DNA of 16,864 nt from Candidatus Kapaibacterium sp. (GTDB lineage: Bacteria; Bacteroidota; Ignavibacteria; Kapaibacteriales; UBA2268), in NCBI GenBank assembly GCA_028691175.1, contig JAQUZU010000021.1, positions 5,934 through 22,797 of the forward strand, given 5' to 3'. This document shows positions 8,087 through 14,996 of the stretch, piece by piece. The notes beneath the pieces were generated by a model. The model made no database searches. It was not told the DNA's origin and saw only the letters and a list, made by a program, of their open reading frames with translations. The translations under genes and the position numbers were made by a program. The first letter of the stretch is position 1; each line of letters begins with the position of its first letter.

Positions 8087-8234
8087 CTTGAAAGATGAAG
8101 CAGAAAGCAAATTTTTACTCTATGCTTGATATTCAACCTCTAAAATCCGCGTTTCGTCGATTTAATTGAAATAACGAAATTATTCTGCAATATTGGCATT
8201 ATTGTCTCGTCTAAGCAAACTCAAAAAACCTAAA

Positions 8235-8252
8235 TGCTTCGAAGTAGAAGCA
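8235..8252 (+). other. Hairpin in the 282-bp spacer between the flagellar operon and ptb
   Basis: TGCTTC / GAAGCA forms a 6-bp stem with a 6-nt loop. No clean U-tract follows, so a terminator role is weak. The rest of the 8087-8368 spacer is AT-rich with no gene and no convincing promoter; a promoter for ptb must lie here or the genes are read through. Confidence 0.3.
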
Positions 8253-8368
8253 AGATCATTTGTTTTGTGCGGGTTCTGTTTTTATATGGACACACCGTGA
8301 TGAAGCATTTTTTTTGTATTGAAGTGTAATTATATTGTAACCATAAAACCCCAAATGGAGATAAATTA

Positions 8369-9265
8369 ATGGAATTGAAGAGTTTAGACCAGTTTCTCGA
8401 TATAGCGAGAACTAAACCGAAAAGAAGAATTATTGTTGCCGCTGCAGAAGATGATCATGTTCTGAGTGCAATTCATGAAGCAGTAAAAGAAAATATCGTT
8501 ACGCCGACTTTAGTCGGAAATACTGCGGAAATAAACAAAATTGCAAAAGAATTAGGCTTTGATGTCAGCGGAATTGAAATTATTGAAGAGCCGAATAAGG
8601 TAGCCGCTTGCAAGCGTGCTGTCAGCATGATTCATGACGGCAAAGCCGACATTATCATGAAAGGTTTAGTTTCGACGGCAGACTTTTTGCGTGCTGTTTT
8701 GAATAAAGAAACCGGACTCCGTAAGGGGGGACTGCTCAGCCACGTCGGATTTTTCGACCCGACCGCATATCATAAAGTTGTGGCACTTACCGACGCTGCA
8801 CAGAATGTAGCACCGACTCTCGAAGAAAAAATCGGTATCATAAAAAATACGGTGGATTTGTTCCATCATCTTGGAGTAGAAGATCCGAAAATCGCTCTTT
8901 TGGCTGCCGTTGAAGTAGTAAATCCGAAAATGCAGGCAACTATTGATGCTGCGGCAATCGTACAAATGAACCGTCGCGGTCAAATCAAAGGCTGCACAAT
9001 CGACGGACCTCTCGCATTCGATAACGCAATTTCTGCTGAAGCCGCAGAACACAAAGGTGTAAAAAGCGAAGTTTGCGGCAATGCCGATATGCTCTTTGTT
9101 CCGAATATCGAAGTTGGTAATGTACTTTATAAATCATTCACTTACTTCGGTGGTGCAAGCGTTGCGGCAATGATTTTGGGCGCAGCAGTGCCAATCGTGC
9201 TGACTTCTCGTGCAGATTCAAATCGCAGCAAACTTCTTTCAATCGGTCTTGCAGCGGCTTATTAA
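8369..9265 (+). CDS. ptb: Phosphate butyryltransferase (Ptb)
   Basis: This enzyme converts butyryl-CoA plus phosphate to butyryl phosphate and CoA in the cytoplasm, and the adjacent kinase then makes butyrate and ATP. At 298 aa it has the usual Ptb length; phosphate acetyltransferases of the same fold are usually longer. Conserved blocks are KADIIMKGLVSTADFLRAVL (92-111), GGLLSHVGFFD (120-130), TDAAQNVAPTLEEK (141-154), DGPLAFDNA (212-220), PNIEVGNVLYK (245-255) and PIVLTSRADS (275-284). A GGAG stands before the ATG. It is 32 nt upstream of buk, a classic pair. Related enzymes act on branched-chain or other short acyl-CoAs, so butyrate may not be the only substrate. Confidence 0.93.
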   Translation: MELKSLDQFLDIARTKPKRRIIVAAAEDDHVLSAIHEAVKENIVTPTLVGNTAEINKIAKELGFDVSGIEIIEEPNKVAACKRAVSMIHDGKADIIMKGLVSTADFLRAVLNKETGLRKGGLLSHVGFFDPTAYHKVVALTDAAQNVAPTLEEKIGIIKNTVDLFHHLGVEDPKIALLAAVEVVNPKMQATIDAAAIVQMNRRGQIKGCTIDGPLAFDNAISAEAAEHKGVKSEVCGNADMLFVPNIEVGNVLYKSFTYFGGASVAAMILGAAVPIVLTSRADSNRSKLLSIGLAAAY

Positions 9266-9297
9266 TATTTTAACAAATTAATTTTAGGAAAATCATA

Positions 9298-10365
9298 ATG
9301 AAAATATTAGCCATAAACCCCGGCTCGACTTCAACAAAAATAGCTGTTTACGACGATAAAAACGAAATATTTACTAAAACTTTGCGCCATACGGTAGAGG
9401 AACTTGCTCCGTATAAAAATATAATCGAACAGTTCGAATTTAGAAAAAACATTATCGTCGAAGCCCTGAAAGAGCAAAACATAGACATCGAAGAACTTGG
9501 TGCCGTTGTTGGTCGCGGCGGACTTCTAAAACCGATTCCGGGCGGAGTTTATCGCGTAAGTGACGAACTTATAAAGGACTTAAAATCGCTTGAATATGGC
9601 GAACATGCCTCGAACTTGGGCGGAATTCTGGCTCATGCAATTGCAAATGAACTGAAAAATGAAGTTCCGTCGTTCATTGTCGATCCGGTTGTTGTAGATG
9701 AATTGCAGGAGCTCGCACGCATTTCCGGTCATCCGGATGTTCCGAGAATCAGCATTTTCCATGCTCTGAACCATAAAGCGGTCGCACATCGTTATGCTCG
9801 TTCAATCGGAAAGAAATACGAAGACTTGAACTTGATCGTTGCTCACTTGGGCGGCGGATGTTCGGTCGGTGCGCACGCGAAGGGCAAAGTTATCGACGTA
9901 AATAATGCACTCAATGGCGACGGGCCGTTCTCTCCGGAACGTACCGGCGGACTTCCGGTTGGTGCTTTTGCGGCTCTTTGCTTCTCCGGCAAATATACTC
10001 ATGCAGAAATCAATAAAATTATTGCCGGCAAGGGCGGAATGGTTGCATACGTCGGCTCGAATGATGCATATAAAATCGAACTTGCAGCAAAAGCAGGCGA
10101 CGAAAAAGCCAAGTTGGTACTTGAAGCATTGGCATATCAGATTTCGAAAGAAATCGGTGCGGTTTCTGCAGTTCTCTGCGGAAAAGTCGATCAAATCATC
10201 GTTACCGGCGGCTTGGCAAAATCAGATATTATGCGCGACTGGATAAAAGAACGCGTTGAATTTATCGCTCCGATTACTTTCTATCCGGGCGAAGACGAAA
10301 TGCAGGCACTTGCCGAGGGCGCATTCTATGCACTGAACGGCGAATACGAAATCAAAAATTACTAA
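9298..10365 (+). CDS. buk: Butyrate kinase (Buk)
   Basis: This ASKHA-fold kinase makes ATP and butyrate from butyryl phosphate and ADP, the energy-yielding end of butyrate fermentation or branched-chain acid formation. The 355-aa product has the N-terminal phosphate loop NPGSTSTKIA (7-16), GRGGLLKPIPGGVY (72-85), the adenosine/phosphate motif HLGGGCSVGAH (183-193), and NALNGDGPFSPERTGGLP (203-220), which separates Buk from acetate kinase. The length matches the family. AGGA lies 9 nt before the ATG. It forms an operon with ptb. No butyryl-CoA-producing genes lie in the window, so the direction of flux cannot be read here. Confidence 0.96.
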   Translation: MKILAINPGSTSTKIAVYDDKNEIFTKTLRHTVEELAPYKNIIEQFEFRKNIIVEALKEQNIDIEELGAVVGRGGLLKPIPGGVYRVSDELIKDLKSLEYGEHASNLGGILAHAIANELKNEVPSFIVDPVVVDELQELARISGHPDVPRISIFHALNHKAVAHRYARSIGKKYEDLNLIVAHLGGGCSVGAHAKGKVIDVNNALNGDGPFSPERTGGLPVGAFAALCFSGKYTHAEINKIIAGKGGMVAYVGSNDAYKIELAAKAGDEKAKLVLEALAYQISKEIGAVSAVLCGKVDQIIVTGGLAKSDIMRDWIKERVEFIAPITFYPGEDEMQALAEGAFYALNGEYEIKNY

Positions 10366-10384
10366 TCTGACGAAAAACGCGGGA

Positions 10385-10402
10385 CGTTCCGCCATGGGAA
10401 CG
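10385..10402 (+). repeat. Short hairpin at the start of the repeat-rich spacer
   Basis: CGTTCC / GGAACG pairs around a 6-nt loop. It lies 20 nt after buk and is the first of several palindromes in this spacer. No U-tract follows, so it is a poor intrinsic terminator. Confidence 0.4.
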
Positions 10403-10405
10403 GCG

Positions 10406-10430
10406 TCATTGCGAGCTTAACCCGCAATCC
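10406..10430 (+). repeat. Small palindromic dispersed repeat (GTCATTGCGAG type)
   Basis: ATTGCGAG (10408-10415) and CCCGCAAT (10421-10428) form an imperfect 8-bp inverted repeat. The sequence strongly resembles the GTCATTGCGAG...CGCAATCC intergenic palindromes that recur in many unrelated bacterial genomes; that comparison is from memory. Whether it is multi-copy in this genome cannot be tested here. Confidence 0.5.
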
Positions 10431-10472
10431 CCTGAGGGATTAAATAAAAATTTCGCGATGGATTTCTTTTGT

Positions 10473-10496
10473 AGGGCGAACACATGTGTTCGCCCT
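10473..10496. repeat. Perfect 24-bp palindrome (AGGGCGAACACA arms)
   Basis: The arm AGGGCGAACACA (10473-10484) is followed directly by its exact reverse complement (10485-10496). Preceded by GT, it matches the general form GTAGGGGCGAACA...TGTTCGCCC of widespread small intergenic repeats (known pattern, from memory). TTGTTT follows, so it could also act as a bidirectional terminator for ptb-buk. Confidence 0.6.
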
Positions 10497-10524
10497 TGTT
10501 TGCGTTATCGGATGTCCTGAAGAG

Positions 10525-10556
10525 GGCAGACACATACGGAGCATAAACATGTGTTG
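10525..10556. repeat. Decayed second copy of the 10473 palindrome
   Basis: GGGCAGACACAT at 10525-10536 and ATGTGTTGG further right pair partly (ACACAT / ATGTGT). They share the GGGC-x-x-ACACA...TGTGTT layout of the perfect palindrome 30 nt upstream, but with an interrupted centre. It is read as a degenerate or rearranged copy. Confidence 0.35.
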
Positions 10557-10737
10557 GAAATAATGCGAAGAAAAAATAGTAATATATTTGAAATATAAAT
10601 ACAATGCTGTAATTTCGATTATCAAAACATGAAACGTAGATGTAATTGCTCATAGTCGGTCTAACATGGACAGTTGCATAGGCTACTCGAATGAGTGGCT
10701 TGAAAAATATTTTTAACCAAAATCAGGACATTATATT

Positions 10738-11382
10738 ATGAAAAAAATAGTTTGGCTTGTTATGATGGGCTTTGGAATTTGGCTTGTACAAAATGAAACA
10801 AGCATGGCACAATACAGCATAACTCGAGGGAACAAGGAGATAATTACAACTGATTCAATTTTTGTGGATAGTTTTTTTGCCAATACTAATCCGAAAGTTA
10901 ACTCAAGATGTGCATCTTTTTCTAACTATGAAGTCTTTGGAGAAAACAATTCGCAAGGAAAGTTGATGTTTTGCGATGCTAACATAGTCAAATTGGATTC
11001 TGCCGGTGAAAGATATGCGACAACGAACATATTTTACTATGAAAATGCTTGTGTTAAGTGTGTTTCAAAGTATGATATGTCTCAAAATATAGAGGAATAT
11101 TGCGACAGAAATGTTATTATGGGCGATAGTTGCGAAATGATGTGGGAAAGTGGTGTTTCCGCGAGCGTGGAGGGCGACAGTTTATTAATTAATTCTTCTT
11201 TTGCTGTAAATGTAGAGATTGTTGAGGCGTATCGTTTAGCAGAGAAATGTGTCGAACAATTCCGGACATCGGGAAATAATTATAGATATAAACATAACCT
11301 TGCGGAGAATACACTTTATCTCATTGTAATTAGGAACAGCAGCACAAATGAAATAATTAAAATTGTTAGGGCGAAGAAGTGA
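10738..11382 (+). CDS. Secreted Cys-containing protein of unknown function
   Basis: I do not recognise this 214-aa protein. It has a Sec signal peptide (1-24: MKK, hydrophobic WLVMMGFGIWLV, likely cut after SMA-Q). The mature part holds seven cysteines (58, 79, 105, 108, 122, 132, 171), including a CVKC pair at 105-108, which suggests disulfides or metal binding outside the cytoplasm. The C-terminal part (about 165-212) looks like an alpha/beta element with TLYLIVIRNSS followed by EIIKIVR. Its base composition is visibly more AT-rich than the neighbouring genes, and it lies right after the repeat-rich spacer, so late acquisition or relaxed selection is possible. It is a single-gene unit: 372 bp of spacer before it and 231 bp after it. 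Confidence 0.7.
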   Translation: MKKIVWLVMMGFGIWLVQNETSMAQYSITRGNKEIITTDSIFVDSFFANTNPKVNSRCASFSNYEVFGENNSQGKLMFCDANIVKLDSAGERYATTNIFYYENACVKCVSKYDMSQNIEEYCDRNVIMGDSCEMMWESGVSASVEGDSLLINSSFAVNVEIVEAYRLAEKCVEQFRTSGNNYRYKHNLAENTLYLIVIRNSSTNEIIKIVRAKK

Positions 11383-11427
11383 TACGTGACCTTTCTCACA
11401 TATAAAAAATTAATTCGTAAGCATGAA

Positions 11428-11449
11428 AAAACGGAAGAATGCCCGTTTT
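11428..11449 (+). terminator. Weak hairpin terminator candidate after the secreted Cys protein
   Basis: AAAACGG (11428-11434) pairs with CCGTTTT (11443-11449) around an 8-nt loop. The U-run is part of the stem rather than after it, so strength is doubtful. Confidence 0.35.
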
Positions 11450-11535
11450 CACCATTTAATCTGTATAAACTGCAAAACAACTACCATAAACAAATATCTT
11501 AATAAATAAATCTTTTTTTTCTAAATAAATCGAGT

Positions 11536-11543
11536 TAATTTTG
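11536..11543 (+). promoter_or_regulatory. Candidate Bacteroidetes-type -7 element before the transporter gene
   Basis: TAATTTTG matches TAnnTTTG exactly, about 70 nt before the ATG at 11614. The -33 region is T-rich (11513-11520) but lacks a proper TTG. The surrounding 230-bp spacer is AT-rich and has no gene. Confidence 0.3.
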
Positions 11544-11613
11544 TAAATTATTTTTTTGCGTTTTTTTTTAATGTGTGGAAAAACGCCTAACTTGTTGAAT
11601 TATAGAAGGTTAT

Positions 11614-12915
11614 ATGGAAGCGTTATTGAATGTACCGTCGTTTTTGCTCATTCCGTTCATTTTGATGTTGCTTGCAATTGCAGTAATGCCTATGGTAGCG
11701 GAGAAGTTTTGGGAGCCGAATAAAAACAAACTTATTGTTTCGGCACTGCTGAGTGTGCCGGTTATCGTCTGGTTTGCGGCGATGGGAGAGTTTGGGCATG
11801 TCAGCGAGGCAGTGCTCCATGATTATGTTCCGTTTATAGTGCTGCTTTTGGGACTTTTTGTTATCACGGGCGGCATATTGATTGAAATTCACAGCCATCC
11901 GACTCCGCTCGTGAATACGGCGATTATAGGTGTTGCAGCGTTGCTGGCGAGTTTCCTTGGAACGACCGGCGCGGCAATGCTGCTGATTCGTCCGCTTCTA
12001 AAAATAAATGAACCGCGTAAGCATAAAGTGCATACAATACTTTTCTTTATTGCGAGTGCGGCAAATTGCGGCGGACTGCTCACTCCGCTTGGAGATCCAC
12101 CGCTGTTTATGATGTTCCTGCGCGGAGCAGAATTTACGTGGTTTATGGGCTTGCTGCCGGAATGGCTCTTTACAAATGTTACACTGCTTGTGATTTATTA
12201 TCTTTATGATCGCAGCCAGATCAAAAAGGAACTCGAAGACGTGAAAAATCCGGACATGAAAAAATCAAATAAAATCAAAGTTTCCGGTGGCTTAAATTTC
12301 TTGTTCCTGCTTGGAGTCGTGTTTGCGGTTGCACATTTGAACCCTGCAAATTCCGATTTCCTGAAACCGGGCAGCATTTCGTCGTTTGTTCGTGAATATT
12401 TTATAATTTTCATGGTGATTCTCTCGTTAATTCTGACTAAAAAAGATGTTCGCGAGCGCAATAAATATAGTTGGGATCCGATTATCGAAGTGGGGTATTT
12501 ATTTATCGGTATATTTATCACTATGGTGCCGTGCCTGATTTACCTCAAAAACAATGCGCATGCAATCGGTGTAAGCGAATCGTATCAGTTCTATTACATT
12601 TCCGGATTGTTGAGCAGCTTCCTGGATAACACGCCGACGGCAGTTACATTCCATTCGCTCGCTTTGGGCTTAGGTGCGAAGAGTGTCGGTGCGACATTGG
12701 TTGCCGGAATTCCGGAAATATATCTGAAGAGCATTTGCATAGCTTCGGTTTTCTTTGGTTCGATGACTTATATTGGCAACGGCCCGAATTTTATGGTGAA
12801 ATCAATCGCCGAAGGTGCCGGAATAAAGATGCCGAACTTCTTTGCGTATATGTTTAAATTTTCGCTTATAGTGCTTTTGCCGGTTTATATAATTGTGCAA
12901 TTGCTGTTTTTATAA
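11614..12915 (+). CDS. Sodium:proton antiporter-like transporter (IT superfamily, CitMHS_2/NhaD-like)
   Basis: This 433-aa inner-membrane protein has about 11-12 hydrophobic segments, starting at about 9-28, 38-56 and 71-91 and ending at about 415-432. Family marks are GTTGAAMLLIRP (116-127), NCGGLLTPLGDPP (151-163), SSFLDNTPTA (334-343) and GNGPNFMVKSIAE (388-400). The two GxxTxxGDPP / LDNTPTA re-entrant regions are the hallmark of the ion transporter (ArsB/NhaD/CitM) superfamily. The DNTPT and GNGPN motifs favour an NhaD-like Na+/H+ antiporter over an arsenite pump, but the substrate cannot be proved from sequence and the older domain name suggests citrate. It is a single-gene unit: its own upstream region and a strong terminator 11 nt after the stop. 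Confidence 0.85.
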   Translation: MEALLNVPSFLLIPFILMLLAIAVMPMVAEKFWEPNKNKLIVSALLSVPVIVWFAAMGEFGHVSEAVLHDYVPFIVLLLGLFVITGGILIEIHSHPTPLVNTAIIGVAALLASFLGTTGAAMLLIRPLLKINEPRKHKVHTILFFIASAANCGGLLTPLGDPPLFMMFLRGAEFTWFMGLLPEWLFTNVTLLVIYYLYDRSQIKKELEDVKNPDMKKSNKIKVSGGLNFLFLLGVVFAVAHLNPANSDFLKPGSISSFVREYFIIFMVILSLILTKKDVRERNKYSWDPIIEVGYLFIGIFITMVPCLIYLKNNAHAIGVSESYQFYYISGLLSSFLDNTPTAVTFHSLALGLGAKSVGATLVAGIPEIYLKSICIASVFFGSMTYIGNGPNFMVKSIAEGAGIKMPNFFAYMFKFSLIVLLPVYIIVQLLFL

Positions 12916-12926
12916 ATTGAATATGC

Positions 12927-12955
12927 CGGGGCGGATAAACCGTCCCGCTTTTTTT
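12927..12955 (+). terminator. Rho-independent terminator after the transporter gene
   Basis: CGGGGCGG (12927-12934) pairs with CCGTCCCG (12940-12947), eight pairs including one G-U, around a 5-nt loop, followed by C and seven T (12949-12955). This is the best intrinsic terminator in the window. Confidence 0.85.
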
Positions 12956-13037
12956 CGAATTTACACATTTCATTTTGCAGATTTATGATGTTTTTGTGTA
13001 TTTGAGTTTTGAAATTTGAGGACAAAGGAAATAAGAG

Positions 13038-13838
13038 ATGAACAAGATAAAATTTGCGACTATAATTGCAGTGTTTTTTGTGGCAATGTTTAATGCAAGC
13101 GCACAATCGGATAAAGTAACGCTTTTGCAGGGTACGCTGTACAATTCCTCGACGAAAGAGCCGGTGCAGACCATGCTTCATTTTATTGATGAAGACGGCA
13201 AAGAAATCGACGCCGGAAGCGGAATTAACGGGCAATATCAAGTCGTGCTGACTTCCGGAAAAAGTTATGTGATTACCGCACAAAATTATCTTATCGACAG
13301 CGAGGAAAGCGATATCGATATTCCCGCAAGCACAACATATAAGGAGATGCGGCAAAATCTGCAACTTCGCAAGATCGAGCCGGGAATGGAACTCTTTGCG
13401 GTTAGTGCTTTTGATAGCGGAAAAGAAGTTCTCAACGCCGACGGTCTGGCGCAAATTCTCAAGTTAAAATCATTTCTCGCGCAGAACCTGAAAGTAAAAG
13501 TGAAAATATATTTCAGTGCCGAAGATACGTATCTGAAAGTAAAAAAAGAGAAAGTAACCGAGAAAGTCGGCAAGAAAAAGAAAACCAAAACGGTTACGCG
13601 CAGCGTTGCCGAACAGTTGGAAAAATTGATCGAAAACCGTAAATCAAATTTGCGCGACGTGCTGACTTCGCTGAAAATACGCGAAAATCGCTACACTTTC
13701 GAGCCACTGGCTGTCTCGGCAGAAAAGCCGATAAAAAACCAAAAAACAAGCAAGAAGTCGAAAAAATCTTCTAAGACAGATTCTTCAATAAAGTTGATTA
13801 CTCTGAAGATAGAAATTGAATCTCTGATGAAAATGTAG
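13038..13838 (+). CDS. Secreted protein with a degenerate OmpA-like C-terminal domain
   Basis: The 266-aa protein has a clear Sec signal peptide (1-22, cut near NASA-Q). Residues 28-85 (LQGTLYNSSTKEPVQTMLHF and on) look like a carboxypeptidase-regulatory/CNA-B type beta domain, often joined to OmpA domains in FCB bacteria. Residues 116-222 fit the OmpA-like layout: FDSGKEVLNADGLAQILKLK as strand and helix, then KVKVKIYFSAEDT, then ENRKSNLRDVLTSLKI with the conserved Arg helix. The usual peptidoglycan-binding D and the NxxLSxxR block are not intact, and a basic insert (165-190, KVKKEKVTEKVGKKKK) interrupts it. The tail (230-250) is Lys/Ser-rich. It is likely periplasmic or outer-membrane associated. 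It converges with the lytic transglycosylase gene, 6 nt apart. Domain reading is by eye. Confidence 0.6.
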   Translation: MNKIKFATIIAVFFVAMFNASAQSDKVTLLQGTLYNSSTKEPVQTMLHFIDEDGKEIDAGSGINGQYQVVLTSGKSYVITAQNYLIDSEESDIDIPASTTYKEMRQNLQLRKIEPGMELFAVSAFDSGKEVLNADGLAQILKLKSFLAQNLKVKVKIYFSAEDTYLKVKKEKVTEKVGKKKKTKTVTRSVAEQLEKLIENRKSNLRDVLTSLKIRENRYTFEPLAVSAEKPIKNQKTSKKSKKSSKTDSSIKLITLKIEIESLMKM

Positions 13839-13844
13839 GTGGAA

Positions 13845-14831
13845 TTAATTGTTTAGCAGTTCCATTTGCTCGTGTAGCGGAAGAGTTTCCAGCGGAATAT
13901 AACGAGATTTTTCGGCAAGCGTGAGAACCGCAGTAACGTAGTCGTTGCTGTTGTTGTAATGGAAAACTGCCTTGCGACGAGATTCTTCCGAATTGCCCCA
14001 GCCGTTCGATTTTAAATAATTTCCGACAGAAAAAACAGCGTCCTCGACATCGAACAAATCTTTCTTACCGTCATTGTTGCCATCGACTGCCCAGCGAACA
14101 TAGCTCGACGGCAGAAACTGCGACATGCCGAACGCACCCGCCCACGAACCTCGAATTTCTGTGATTGACTTGGGCGAAGTCTTCTGCATTTTTTCAAGAG
14201 CGATCAGTTGCTCGATAGCCCAATTGACTTTTTTGCGCGAGCGTGCCTCGACTGTGCTGTCCATTTTCGGATAATCATCCGGCGAAATATCGGCATTTGC
14301 CCGAATAGCGTCCTTGTTCAGTTTTAAAAATTCCGGCTCGTTGCACATTGCGGTTGAGAGAAATACTCCGGCAATATTTGAACTTCCGAGGAAACCGCCG
14401 TGGCGAGTCTCAATCCAGAGAATAGAAGCTATAACTTCTTTCGGAACATTATATTTGTCCTCGGCGCGATTCAGAATTGCTAAATGCGAGATAATGAATT
14501 TACGGGTTTTCTCGATCGAAAGCTGATTATAAAACTGAGAATAATCCGCCTTATTAAGATAGCCGGTAACGTTGATTTTAGCAAACTTTTCGTTAAATTT
14601 CACGTCCGGCGAATTCAAAATCGTATAGATAAAATCCGGAGAAGTACCACGGTTGAGCAAACGTTCAATCACCGGACGGAAGAAAACTTCCTTTTCCAAT
14701 GCGTCGCCGCCCAAATACGAGACACAAGAAATCGACACACCTGAATTTATGAACAAAAAGCCCAAAATTACAAGTTTAGCCAGCCACTCTTTATAGGTTC
14801 CGCGTACGATATTTATGCTGTATTTCCCCAT
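13845..14831 (-). CDS. MltB-type lytic murein transglycosylase (SLT_2 family)
   Basis: This enzyme cleaves the MurNAc-GlcNAc bond in peptidoglycan and leaves 1,6-anhydro-MurNAc ends. The 328-aa protein has an N-terminal hydrophobic segment (about 18-36) that ends SISC; the Cys at 36 hints at a lipoprotein, but the -3 residue is not the usual Leu. The catalytic Glu is E141 in ILWIETRHGG. The MltB block GSWAGAFGMSQFLPSSYVRW (228-247) is followed by the EF-hand-like loop DGNNDGKKD (250-258) and SVGNYLKSNGW (268-278), as in Slt35/MltB. The enzyme probably acts in the periplasm or at the outer membrane on wall remodelling. It is divergent from the MqnA-like gene and convergent with the OmpA-like one. 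Confidence 0.9.
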   Translation of the reverse strand: MGKYSINIVRGTYKEWLAKLVILGFLFINSGVSISCVSYLGGDALEKEVFFRPVIERLLNRGTSPDFIYTILNSPDVKFNEKFAKINVTGYLNKADYSQFYNQLSIEKTRKFIISHLAILNRAEDKYNVPKEVIASILWIETRHGGFLGSSNIAGVFLSTAMCNEPEFLKLNKDAIRANADISPDDYPKMDSTVEARSRKKVNWAIEQLIALEKMQKTSPKSITEIRGSWAGAFGMSQFLPSSYVRWAVDGNNDGKKDLFDVEDAVFSVGNYLKSNGWGNSEESRRKAVFHYNNSNDYVTAVLTLAEKSRYIPLETLPLHEQMELLNN

Positions 14832-14996
14832 AATAATCTTAGAGACGACTCAGATAAAATAATGTTGCATCAAATTACAGAATATTTGCCAAAAAGTAAC
14901 TATATGTTTCTGTTGTTTAATAATCGCAATAATGCCGGCGGACTGTCGTCTTTTATTGAACTAAGTAATTTAAAAAAATAATAAATATAGAAAAAA

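Larger units (their letters stand above)
10366..10737. other. 372-bp gene-free stretch rich in palindromes
   Basis: No credible coding region is seen. The left half (10385-10555) holds at least four inverted-repeat pieces in non-coding, repeat-like sequence. The right half is AT-rich and carries a TAnnTTTG match (10583-10590) that could belong to a promoter for the gene at 10738, although a -33 TTG at the right spacing is missing. The small minus-strand open frame across it is repeat-derived noise. Confidence 0.55.

Noticed and set aside
10417..10653. 78-codon open frame on the minus strand in the ptb-buk downstream spacer
   Set aside because: It runs through the palindromic repeats, has no family features and no RBS.
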